A stretch of 19,254 bases of DNA from Streptococcus mitis (GTDB lineage Bacteria; Bacillota; Bacilli; Lactobacillales; Streptococcaceae), in assembly GCF_009496155.1 (NCBI RefSeq), contig NZ_WIJP01000021.1, forward strand, positions 1-19,254, written 5' to 3'. Shown in pieces: positions 6,396-13,892 of this stretch (position 1 is its first letter; each line of letters begins with the position of its first letter). The notes under the pieces are model-generated. The model did no database searches, was not told the origin of the DNA, and saw only the letters and a program-made list of their open reading frames with translations. The position numbers and the translations under genes were made by a program.

Positions 6396-6565
6396 AGAGC
6401 TCCTCCTAGTTCTTTGAGTATTAAATCTCCACTTGATTCCAATCGAACCAAGCCACTTTTTTCTAATTCAGTCATCAGAGATATGGCTTCAACAATGTCA
6501 ATTCCCATTTCACGTACTAAAAATGAAATGACAATATTGCGTGATGATTGTAATTCTTTTGTCAT
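6392..6565 (-). CDS. Small protein of a mobile-element relic (57 residues, possible winged-helix type)
   Basis: The true start is the ATG at 6565, which has an excellent AGGAGGG ribosome site; the same frame is open to 6652, but no site supports an earlier start. The product begins MTKELQSSRN. It is mostly helical in appearance, with a segment EAISLMTELEKSGLVRLE that resembles the recognition part of a winged-helix protein. I do not recognise the family. The stop overlaps the start of the RepA_N remnant (ATGA), so the two were co-translated, and it probably belonged to the replication module of an integrative element. A terminator hairpin lies directly upstream of its ribosome site, so it had either its own promoter or readthrough expression. 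Confidence 0.6.
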   Translation of the reverse strand: MTKELQSSRNIVISFLVREMGIDIVEAISLMTELEKSGLVRLESSGDLILKELGGAL

Positions 6566-6580
6566 TTTCCCTCCTGAAAA

Positions 6581-6615
6581 TAAAAAAACGGAAAGATTGT
6601 GAAATTCCTTTCCGT
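6581..6615 (-). terminator. Hairpin with T-run just upstream of the 57-residue gene
   Basis: Arms ACGGAAAG (6588-6595) and CTTTCCGT (6608-6615) form a perfect 8-bp stem, followed on the minus strand by seven T (6581-6587 region). It ends about 15 bases before the AGGAGG site of the downstream gene, so it may end an upstream transcript or act as a leader attenuator. Confidence 0.55.
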
Positions 6616-6632
6616 AACATAACAAATATTTG

Positions 6633-6653
6633 AACACCAAACTCAACACCAAA
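6633..6653. repeat. Direct repeat AACACCAAA, 12-bp step
   Basis: AACACCAAA occurs at 6633-6641 and 6645-6653. On the minus strand it reads TTTGGTGTT twice. Repeats of this kind are often arm-type binding sites beside tyrosine integrase genes of streptococcal phages and integrative elements. No integrase is present here, so the assignment is a guess from context. Confidence 0.3.
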
Positions 6654-6726
6654 AAATGTTTTTATTGATGATTATTGCTTAATTAAGCACTTATAACAAT
6701 GTGAAAAATTAAAATCTAAAACAACA

Positions 6727-6751
6727 AAAACCCTTGGAATTCAAGGGTTTT
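6727..6751 (-). terminator. Bidirectional terminator
   Basis: Arms AAAACCCTTG (6727-6736) and CAAGGGTTTT (6742-6751) form a perfect 10-bp stem with a 5-base loop. It is T-rich beyond the minus-strand end (TTTTTGTTGTTTT). It lies 30 bases past the stop of the short minus-strand remnant at 6781-6849 and probably served that lost gene. Confidence 0.6.
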
Positions 6752-6780
6752 AAGCATTTATTCTACTTCACAATGTTTTA

Positions 6781-6849
6781 TTATTTTAAATCTTCTAGAC
6801 CAACCATTGAATAGTAGCCATTGAGTTTTTTTCCTTTCGTAGCAAGGGT
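6781..6849 (-). pseudogene. 3' tail of an unidentified gene
   Basis: On the minus strand 22 sense codons run between an in-frame stop (6850-6852) and a TAA at 6781-6783. They end NGYYSMVGLEDLK, a natural-looking C-terminus, and a strong terminator follows. No start codon with a ribosome site is seen. I read it as the end of a gene whose body was deleted. The family is not recognised. A chance open stretch is possible. Confidence 0.3.
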
Positions 6850-6875
6850 TTAGAGTCCCTATTTTATTTTACTAT

Positions 6876-6907
6876 TGTTTGAACATAAAATGAATGATGT
6901 TCAAACA
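6876..6907. repeat. Perfect 11-bp inverted repeat
   Basis: TGTTTGAACAT (6876-6886) and ATGTTCAAACA (6897-6907) are separated by 10 bases. There is no strong T-run directly after it on either side. It could be an operator, a relic of an insertion-element end or a weak terminator. The stretch 6908-7094 around it is A/T-rich and holds nothing else I can support. Confidence 0.4.
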
Positions 6908-7094
6908 GTTCTTGTTTTATGACATAGAAATCTAATTTATATTATATCATGACTTCTTTATTTTGTCTGCTCTTGTTTCCAGATTAAGAAACTTTTGAAT
7001 TCGATTAAAATTCCAATCTTTTGCTATTCACTCATTTATCTTTCTACAAAACTGCAACGTAATGAAAAACTGCCAATGCTTATTTTCCCCATAC

Positions 7095-7146
7095 TTGACT
7101 TTTTCTATGTTTTTTTGTAAGATATGTGTAATACAACAGCATTACA
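7095..7146 (+). promoter_or_regulatory. Promoter and operator of the toxin-antitoxin operon
   Basis: TTGACT (7095-7100) and TAAGAT (7118-7123) are 17 bases apart. Just downstream, over the expected transcript start, TGTAAT (7127-7132) and ATTACA (7141-7146) form an inverted repeat. That is the usual place for a RelB/DinJ antitoxin to bind and repress its own operon. The ribosome site AAGGAGA follows at once. Confidence 0.6.
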
Positions 7147-7158
7147 AGGAGAAATACT

Positions 7159-7446
7159 ATGTCAACACTTACACGAGACCGAGTTTATAACTTCCGAGTC
7201 AATAACCAACTATTCGAAGAAGCAAAAAATATTCTAGAAAGCAAAAACATCAGCCTTTCAGATGCTCTCAACCTTTTTGTAGAACAAATCGTCCTTGAAA
7301 AAGGTCTCCCAATTAAGACAGCCGACCAACTCAAAGCAGAAGTCTTCCTAGGCGAACTCAAAGCAGAACTAGATAAAGGCTACCAAGACATCATCGAAGG
7401 ACGTCTCTACGACGCAGACGAGGTCTTTTCAAAGTATGGACTATAA
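7159..7446 (+). CDS. Antitoxin, RelB/DinJ ribbon-helix-helix family
   Basis: This 95-residue acidic protein is the antitoxin of a type II pair. Its N-terminal region (YNFRVNNQLFEEAKNILESK, then NISLSDALNLFVEQIV) has the strand-helix-helix layout of RelB/DinJ DNA-binding antitoxins. The C-terminal part, rich in Glu, Asp and Lys (ELDKGYQDIIEGRLYDADEV), would wrap the toxin. The ATG has an AAGGAGA site. The gene ends 11 bases inside the toxin gene, so the two are co-translated. An inverted repeat over the promoter suggests self-repression by the antitoxin or the complex. The frame is intact. The pair may simply stabilise this accessory region. Confidence 0.85.
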   Translation: MSTLTRDRVYNFRVNNQLFEEAKNILESKNISLSDALNLFVEQIVLEKGLPIKTADQLKAEVFLGELKAELDKGYQDIIEGRLYDADEVFSKYGL

Positions 7447-7777
7447 AGTACGCTTTACAGAACAAGCTAGACAAGACTTAGACGGTATTTTCATCTATTA
7501 CTCCACAGAGTTCAGTGAAAACATAGCCAAGAAAGTCATCACTCGCCTCCAACAAACCAGCAACCTACTCATGTTCTCACCAGAGGGGGGTATTAACTTT
7601 GATCATAAAATCGGATACTCCCTCTATCCAGGAAACACGCTCAGAATGATTGTCTCTAAACAATACCTACTCTTTTACCTCATTCATGAAAAAGAAGTCC
7701 ATATCCTGAGAATTATCAATTCACGCACCGACTACCTAAACCAACTCGACCACCTCTTTCAACATATCCAAGACTGA
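7436..7777 (+). CDS. Toxin, RelE/ParE superfamily
   Basis: This 113-residue protein fits the RelE/ParE fold. It starts YKVRFTEQARQDLDGIFIYY, a helix pair typical of ParE/RelE, has the P-x-x-G turn (FSPEGG), and ends with strands carrying LRMIVSKQYLLFYLI and VHILRIINSRTDYL. RelE members cut mRNA on the ribosome and ParE members poison gyrase; the sequence alone does not decide which. It is co-translated with the upstream antitoxin through an 11-base overlap. The stop codon lies inside the stem of a strong terminator, so the operon has only these two genes. The frame appears complete, with no obvious loss of function. Confidence 0.85.
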   Translation: MDYKVRFTEQARQDLDGIFIYYSTEFSENIAKKVITRLQQTSNLLMFSPEGGINFDHKIGYSLYPGNTLRMIVSKQYLLFYLIHEKEVHILRIINSRTDYLNQLDHLFQHIQD

Positions 7778-7799
7778 GAAGTAAGCTCTCAGTCTTTTT
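7771..7799 (+). terminator. Terminator of the toxin-antitoxin operon
   Basis: Arms AGACTGAGA (7771-7779) and TCTCAGTCT (7787-7795) form a perfect 9-bp stem with a 7-base loop, followed by a run of five T. The toxin stop codon is inside the left arm. Confidence 0.85.
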
Positions 7800-7987
7800 A
7801 TCTACTGCAAATCGCTTGCAGATGAAAAATCATAAACAAGAATTTTTTATAATAAAATGAAATAAAATATGAACAAATCAATTTCTAATAATATTTTAGA
7901 AGGCACACTGTATTATTCTAACTTCAATCTTTTGTATTACTAAGGTGCAATACTTTTTACGAGGTTCTTATGTCCTCTTCTTGTTTC

Positions 7988-8044
7988 AATTGACTATAAA
8001 ACAAAACCACACAATGTTTCTTTCAGCTTAATTGAGTATAAAAC
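7988..8044. repeat. Near-identical 15-bp direct repeats around the zmpB terminator
   Basis: AATTGACTATAAAAC (7988-8002) and AATTGAGTATAAAAC (8030-8044) differ at one base. The second copy lies in the loop of the terminator hairpin and the first just outside it. The 7800-8119 gap otherwise holds only A/T-rich sequence and that hairpin. The repeat may be a relic of a small interspersed element; I cannot name it. Confidence 0.4.
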
Positions 8045-8067
8045 TGAAATTATCACTGTGTGGTTTT
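8003..8067 (-). terminator. Long terminator hairpin downstream of zmpB
   Basis: Arms AAAACCACACA (8003-8013) and TGTGTGGTTTT (8057-8067) pair perfectly and extend a few bases inward through a G-U pair. A second inner stem (TTTCAG with CTGAAA) lies in the loop. T-rich flanks are present on both strands, so it may serve both ways. It is about 50 bases past the zmpB stop codon. Confidence 0.65.
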
Positions 8068-8119
8068 ATTTTGAAGCTAGTTTTTGCCCAACATCATATT
8101 AAGTAGCAATTTGTTATAT

Positions 8120-11100
8120 TCATTTAAACAAAGGATTAAAGAAACCATCTGTATTTTTTAGTAGGGCTTTGAATACTTTGGATTTCAAGTCCACTGTATT
8201 TTTGAAATGATCTTTAATTTTCGGATCTGACATTCCCTCCAGATCTTTGCGAACTGCTTTATCAAATAAAGTGCGTAACTCATCATAGTTGCTAATATGG
8301 GTTCCATCAATATCGATAGCCTCAAAACCTTTCTTAGCTTTAACAAGAATTTCCCCGTACCAATGTCTCTTCCACTCTTCAAGGGTTTTAAAGTTTCCTT
8401 GCGATACTTTATTAATTATTAGCTTATCGCTTAGTAAACCATGGTTGTTTTTATCTGCTTCTGTTTTGTATTTATTGGATACATAACTGATAAAGCCATT
8501 TTCATAACCATAATAGCCCCACATACGGAAAGCATTATGCTTAAATGATAATGAACCAGGTGCACCATCACTCGTATTTCCACCGTAAATACCAGCCATC
8601 ATATTGACATTCACGTAAGCTGAGTTTGGAGTGAAATCCTCTGGACGATAAATTCCATCCCCTGGATTTCCATGTTTTGTCATAAAATTATTATCGATTA
8701 AATCATTGATGCTTGATAACTTTTTAGCTTTTTCTTCTTCATTCAAATCACGAACTTTATCCCATTGATTCGGCGCTTTGAGCTTATTCAAATTGTCAAT
8801 AGTCCGTATTGCCTTGTCAACTTTCTTGAACCACTTCGTATTAATATCTGGTACCCCTGATTCTAGAACTGCATCTGCTTCTAGATGATCTAGCATCATT
8901 AGTGCTTCATTATAGTTTTTCATGTAGCGGTCAATGTCTTCACGAGTTTGAAGCTTATCAGGATTATAATTGTACCATTGGTCACCATCATTTTCACGAT
9001 GATAGGCCATGTTAAGACCTAGAGCACCATATTCACCGTTACCTGTAGATTTATCAGGTGTTTGCAACATACCTTGAGCATATGCTTCAACGTCGGTGCC
9101 TTCACGATGACTATTTCCTCCAAAATATAACATACGGTCATTGACGTGTGTTGTTTCATGTGTAAAGGCTGAAATACCAAACGGACTAATCATATCTGTC
9201 ACCATAAACAAGACCTTGTCATCATTATTTGGATTAGGGAATATTGAAGCCATAGCGCCCATACGCCCATCTCTATCATGGTGTCGCCATGTTGGACCAT
9301 ATAATTCACGAATTGGGGCTACAGGGTTACCTTTACTGTCAAATCCTCGACGACCTACAGGAGAACCATTGTAGGTTTGATTATCCCAAACAGGTGTTGG
9401 AACCATATTTTGACTCTTGAGCAATCTATCTCGTACACTTGGTAATGCTAAACGTGACCAGAAGTCAAGGTAAGTTTGTTGTGCATGTGCAACCTTATCA
9501 ATTTCTTTTTTGAATTCATTTCTAGCTTCTTCTGTATGTTTACCATATTTCTCAAATGAACTATAAGCCATTGTATTATATGTTGAAATTAAGAACATAT
9601 GAGCTTTCTTCAAGTTGAGCAACGGTAAAATCATACGTCCATGAACACTGTTATCTAAACCATCGAACACACGATGACGTTTATCTTTCAACTCTGTATT
9701 TGTTGTCTTAGGTTCTGAAACATAAACATTCTTAGCTGAGTGGATAAACCAATCATTAATATCTTTATCCTCAGTGAACAAACGCATGTTGTATTCTAAG
9801 AAGTTACGTAAATTACCTTTACCAGTGTTACCTGAGATGATTTCACGGTAAGCATCTTGAGTCCGATCACCCTTCAAGTTCTTTTCACTCGAACCGATGT
9901 TGATGAGTCTGTCAATAACACTTGGTGTCTTACCATAAAAGTCAGGTTTAAACATCATGATGTTTTTTATACTCATGTCACCGTATTTGATATCATAGTA
10001 ACGATTGAGATAAGTCAGAGCCATTATGATTTTAGCTTTATTGGTTTCTACTTTCTTGAGAAGTGCTTTTATCGCAGCTTCATCACCATTCAATTGATGG
10101 TCTTCGTTTTCAACAATAGCTTTAACTAGTTTGTCAAGATTTTCTTTCACGTCCGCAAAGCTTTCTTCAAAGAATAAATCTTTAATATAACCATTCTTAC
10201 GTTCATCCGAATTAGCATTAGGATCTCTAGATGTATCTCGTTTATCCATCAAGGCACGGACTTCTTGTGAAATCAATTCTACACTTGATAATTGAGCTTT
10301 AACATCAGCAATCAATTTATCACGATTTTTAACAACCATATTCGGTGTATAGACAACATCACCAAGACCAGATACGCTATATTCACGCACTTGTTGGACT
10401 TTAGAATCCTTGAGTGTGACCCCCATTTCTTCTTTTGTACCATCTGCATAGTGAATCATTATTTTATCGATATCCGATAAATCGGTCACGAATTGACCAT
10501 CCTTCATCCCCGTAACAGAAAGGACTTCTTTCTTAGCTAAGTTTGAATCTTCTGCAAGTTTGTTACCTTGGTTGACAATCCATTCTTTGTTATAAAATGG
10601 TTGAAGTTTCTCAATATTACGATAAGCCAAATCACGTTCGGATTTGTAGTCTTGAGTTGATTTGTATTCCTCTGATTTTGGTGCTGTACGGTTAAGCGTA
10701 TCTTCAGGAAGAGCACTAATTTCAAATCCACTAGCTGTTATATTGTACCCTGTAATTTTCTTATTAGCTTCTTCTAAACTAATTTCTTTAACACGTTTAG
10801 AACGTTGATATGAAGAGGCTCCTGTACTCATATCACGAACAACGAAATCATTTTCAAGTCTATTACCTGAGAAGTAACCACCTTCGTCATCTATATTTCT
10901 TGAACCATAGAAGATCTCACCTTTAGAAACTTTCACCATTGATACGTTATCTTCAATTTGCCCTAATACCCAGTTAGAACTGATAAACCCACCAACATCA
11001 ACTGGATTATCAATGTCAATTGTACCTTTAGCAACTGAATGACGAACAGAACCCTCTTTTCCTACAGTGAAATTATCCATACCATTATCAGATTTCGCGA

Positions 11101-13849
11101 CAAGTCCAGCAGCTCTAGCTCGTTTACCTGTGATTGTTACATCAGCATATGCTCTATCTAAGTTACCTTTCCAAATTTCACCAGCAATACCAGCTAAATT
11201 CCAATCACGATCACCAACAGCCTGCAATTTACCGATAAATGCTACATTTCTTAACAGGCCACCACGATCAATCTTATTAACAATACCAGCAATACTATTG
11301 TTTCCAAGAATGCTACCAGTAACCTTGATATTCTCAACTGTCGCATTTTTAACAGTCTTAGCAAGTGCTGAAATATCATTAATCCAAGGCATATTGATAT
11401 TAACGTTTGCTAAGTTAATATTTTTAACTGAACCACCTTCGATACCACCGAATAATTGACGTTTCATGTTATGAATTGAATACTGGTTACCTTCTACACT
11501 GGTCAATGTACCTCTAAATGTCCCAGGTACATATTCTTTATTAGGCGTTGGTACATTTTCTGCATTCAAATCTGCACCAATTTTAAATGTACCGTTTTTA
11601 TTAACATTCATAGCGTCTACTAAATCTTTAAAGTTATAGTAGACATTATCTTCTTTAGGATGGGGTTTTTCAATATAATGAACATACTTGTTACGAACCT
11701 TCGTTGGGTCTGTATGTTGAATCAAATCTTGAGCAGTTGCTGTAATTTTATAAAGTTCTTTTTCTTTTTCAGTTACCAACTCAATATTATCAACTGCTAA
11801 ACGTGTTACTTTATTATCACGACTAGTGATTTTTAAGTACATTTTCTTCACATCTTCATCTGAAGGTTTTTCAGTCATGAAATCACTAGGTGTTTCAGTA
11901 CCATCATCATTCACCTTCACTAAATTAGTAGATGAAATATTTTTAATTTCGATCTTTTTCAACTCTAAACGTAAAGGTTTTTCATCCAATTTAGAAGTTT
12001 CATCACCTTCACCACGGTTGTAAGTCATTGTTGTTGCAATTTTATAATCTTTGAATAAATCCAAACCTTGAATAGCGTCTGTCAATTTTTCTTTAGATAA
12101 ATCAACTCGCTTAACAACAGTGTCCCCATCTTTAATCTCAGCTATAATGCTCTTGATTTCAGCATTACCTGTATTTTCAAGAGTGTAATCCAATTTAGCT
12201 GAACGATCCATCGCATCTTCTGTAACCTTATCTAAAGTCAAAGTTGGAGCAACTTTTGACGTATATTCTGGCAACTCAGCTTGAACTGCGGGTTCGCCTT
12301 TTTCAGTTACAACTGCTTCGGGTAAGGCTGGTTGAATCTCAGGTTCGCCTTTTTCAGTTACAACTGCTTCTGATAAGGCTGCTTGCACCTCAGGTTCTCC
12401 CTTTTCAGTGACTACAGCTTCGGGTAGGGCTTGTTGCACCTCAGGTTCGCCTTTTTCAGTTACAACTGCTTCTGATAAGGCTGCTTGCACCTCAGGTTCG
12501 CCTTTTTCAGTTACAACTGCTTCTGATAAGGCTGTTTGTACTTCAGGCTCGCCTTTGTCGGTCACGACAGCTTCGGGTAAGGCTGCTTGCACCTCAGGTT
12601 CGCCTTTTTCAGTTACAACTGCTTCTGGTAAGGCTGGTTGAACTTCAGGTTCGCCTTTTTCAGTTACTACAGCTTCGGGTAGGACTTGTTGCACCTCAGG
12701 TTCGCCTTTTTCAGTTACTACAGCTTCTGGTAAGGCTGGTTGAATCTCAGGCTCGCCTTTTTCAGTGACTACGGCTTCTGGTAAGGCTGGTTGAACTTCG
12801 GGTTCCCCTTTTTCAGTTACAACTGATTCTGATAACGATGGTTGAACTTCAGGTTCGCCTTTTTCAGTGACTACGGCTTCTGGTAAGGCTGCTTGAACCT
12901 CAGGTTCGCCTTTTTCAGTTACAACTGCTTCTGATAAGGCTGCTTGAACCTCAGGTTCTCCCTTTTCAGTGACTACAGCTGCTGGTAATTCTGGCTGAAC
13001 TGCAGGTTCAACCTTTTCTGTGACTACAGCTTCGGGTAAGGCTGGTTGAACTTCAGGTTCGCCTTTTTCAGTTACAACTGCTTCTGATAAGGCTGCTTGA
13101 ACCTCAGGTTCACCCTTTTCTGTGACTACAGCTTCGGGTAAGGCTGGTTGAACTTCAGGTTCGCCTTTTTCAGTTACAACTGCTTCTGATAAGGCTGCTT
13201 GAATCTCAGGTTCACCCTTTTCAGTGACTACAGCTGCTGGTAATTCTGGCTGAACTGCAGGTTCACCCTTTTCTGTGACTACTGCTTCGGGTAAGGCTGG
13301 TTGAACTTCAGGTTCGCCTTTGTCTGTCATAACTTTGGATTGTTCAACTAGCGAAACCGATGAAACCGTTCTCTCATCAAATTCCAAGTAACCAACATAT
13401 CTGTAACCAGAAATTTGCAACACACCATCACGTCCAGACTCATGGATGTTAGCATTCAAATTAAGTGCTGAAGTAGTTGATAGTGTAACTAAACCTGTCG
13501 CCCCTACAATCAAAAATGTAGCTATTTTTTTATTTCTCTTATCTTTTGTAATAACTACAACAAGACTACCGATGGTCAATAAACCCAATACAGTCATAAT
13601 AGATTGTGATTGACCAGTATTTGGTAGTGCGTCTTTCTCATAAACCAAAGCATATGATTCTTTTGATTCGTCAGGTCTACCTTGTTTGAGTTGATCACGT
13701 TCAGTTTGTGTCAAATTACTATAATCCAAGTAATGATAAGTCGATGCACCAACAACTGACGGTGCAAATAAAAGACTCCCCAAGAATACCGAACCAACAA
13801 TACCCTTTATTTTCCGAATGGAAAATCTATCTTTTTTTAATAATGACAA
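8120..13849 (-). CDS. zmpB: Cell-surface zinc metalloprotease ZmpB (M26 family)
   Basis: This 1909-residue protein has a YSIRK-type signal (RFSIRKIKGIVGSVFLGSLL, residues 8-27). An N-terminal LPNTG sorting motif lies at 75-79 between two membrane segments (about 82-99 and 107-127), as in streptococcal M26 proteases. Twenty-one 17-residue repeats fill residues 176-532. Then come a strand-rich region, GLUG-like motifs (IAGIVNK, LAGIAGE, AAGLVAK) and the catalytic domain, with zinc site HETTH at 1564-1568 and the third ligand Glu1588 in GTDVEAYAQGML. HETTH and the N-terminus match pneumococcal ZmpB as I recall it, rather than IgA1 protease (HEMTH). The start is a TTG with an AGAGGA site; an A7 tract lies in codons 4-6. 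It follows iga by 43 bases with no terminator between, so the two are probably co-transcribed. The repeat type is the one usual for iga, suggesting exchange. The exact substrate is not deducible. Confidence 0.92.
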   Translation of the reverse strand: MSLLKKDRFSIRKIKGIVGSVFLGSLLFAPSVVGASTYHYLDYSNLTQTERDQLKQGRPDESKESYALVYEKDALPNTGQSQSIMTVLGLLTIGSLVVVITKDKRNKKIATFLIVGATGLVTLSTTSALNLNANIHESGRDGVLQISGYRYVGYLEFDERTVSSVSLVEQSKVMTDKGEPEVQPALPEAVVTEKGEPAVQPELPAAVVTEKGEPEIQAALSEAVVTEKGEPEVQPALPEAVVTEKGEPEVQAALSEAVVTEKGEPEVQPALPEAVVTEKVEPAVQPELPAAVVTEKGEPEVQAALSEAVVTEKGEPEVQAALPEAVVTEKGEPEVQPSLSESVVTEKGEPEVQPALPEAVVTEKGEPEIQPALPEAVVTEKGEPEVQQVLPEAVVTEKGEPEVQPALPEAVVTEKGEPEVQAALPEAVVTDKGEPEVQTALSEAVVTEKGEPEVQAALSEAVVTEKGEPEVQQALPEAVVTEKGEPEVQAALSEAVVTEKGEPEIQPALPEAVVTEKGEPAVQAELPEYTSKVAPTLTLDKVTEDAMDRSAKLDYTLENTGNAEIKSIIAEIKDGDTVVKRVDLSKEKLTDAIQGLDLFKDYKIATTMTYNRGEGDETSKLDEKPLRLELKKIEIKNISSTNLVKVNDDGTETPSDFMTEKPSDEDVKKMYLKITSRDNKVTRLAVDNIELVTEKEKELYKITATAQDLIQHTDPTKVRNKYVHYIEKPHPKEDNVYYNFKDLVDAMNVNKNGTFKIGADLNAENVPTPNKEYVPGTFRGTLTSVEGNQYSIHNMKRQLFGGIEGGSVKNINLANVNINMPWINDISALAKTVKNATVENIKVTGSILGNNSIAGIVNKIDRGGLLRNVAFIGKLQAVGDRDWNLAGIAGEIWKGNLDRAYADVTITGKRARAAGLVAKSDNGMDNFTVGKEGSVRHSVAKGTIDIDNPVDVGGFISSNWVLGQIEDNVSMVKVSKGEIFYGSRNIDDEGGYFSGNRLENDFVVRDMSTGASSYQRSKRVKEISLEEANKKITGYNITASGFEISALPEDTLNRTAPKSEEYKSTQDYKSERDLAYRNIEKLQPFYNKEWIVNQGNKLAEDSNLAKKEVLSVTGMKDGQFVTDLSDIDKIMIHYADGTKEEMGVTLKDSKVQQVREYSVSGLGDVVYTPNMVVKNRDKLIADVKAQLSSVELISQEVRALMDKRDTSRDPNANSDERKNGYIKDLFFEESFADVKENLDKLVKAIVENEDHQLNGDEAAIKALLKKVETNKAKIIMALTYLNRYYDIKYGDMSIKNIMMFKPDFYGKTPSVIDRLINIGSSEKNLKGDRTQDAYREIISGNTGKGNLRNFLEYNMRLFTEDKDINDWFIHSAKNVYVSEPKTTNTELKDKRHRVFDGLDNSVHGRMILPLLNLKKAHMFLISTYNTMAYSSFEKYGKHTEEARNEFKKEIDKVAHAQQTYLDFWSRLALPSVRDRLLKSQNMVPTPVWDNQTYNGSPVGRRGFDSKGNPVAPIRELYGPTWRHHDRDGRMGAMASIFPNPNNDDKVLFMVTDMISPFGISAFTHETTHVNDRMLYFGGNSHREGTDVEAYAQGMLQTPDKSTGNGEYGALGLNMAYHRENDGDQWYNYNPDKLQTREDIDRYMKNYNEALMMLDHLEADAVLESGVPDINTKWFKKVDKAIRTIDNLNKLKAPNQWDKVRDLNEEEKAKKLSSINDLIDNNFMTKHGNPGDGIYRPEDFTPNSAYVNVNMMAGIYGGNTSDGAPGSLSFKHNAFRMWGYYGYENGFISYVSNKYKTEADKNNHGLLSDKLIINKVSQGNFKTLEEWKRHWYGEILVKAKKGFEAIDIDGTHISNYDELRTLFDKAVRKDLEGMSDPKIKDHFKNTVDLKSKVFKALLKNTDGFFNPLFK
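12254..13324 (-). repeat. 51-bp coding tandem repeat array in zmpB (21 units)
   Basis: Twenty full units and one divergent final unit encode the 17-residue consensus EKGEPEVQPALPEAVVT. Variation is concentrated at PALPEA/AALSEA/PELPAA. Units 1-3 and 6-8 have the same order of variants, so multi-unit blocks were duplicated. The array forms an acidic, Pro-rich spacer lifting the catalytic part from the wall. Unit number is expected to vary between strains. Confidence 0.95.
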
Positions 13850-13892
13850 TTGTAATCCTCTACCTTTACTTTTTATTTCCTAATAGCAAATA

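Noticed and set aside
6566..6652. Longer 86-residue version of the small minus-strand gene
   Set aside because: The extension runs through a terminator hairpin and has no ribosome site; the ATG at 6565 has a perfect AGGAGGG.
12254..13324. Tandem repeats considered as a CRISPR array
   Set aside because: The repeats are 51-bp units with no unique spacers, and they keep one open frame encoding 17-residue protein repeats.
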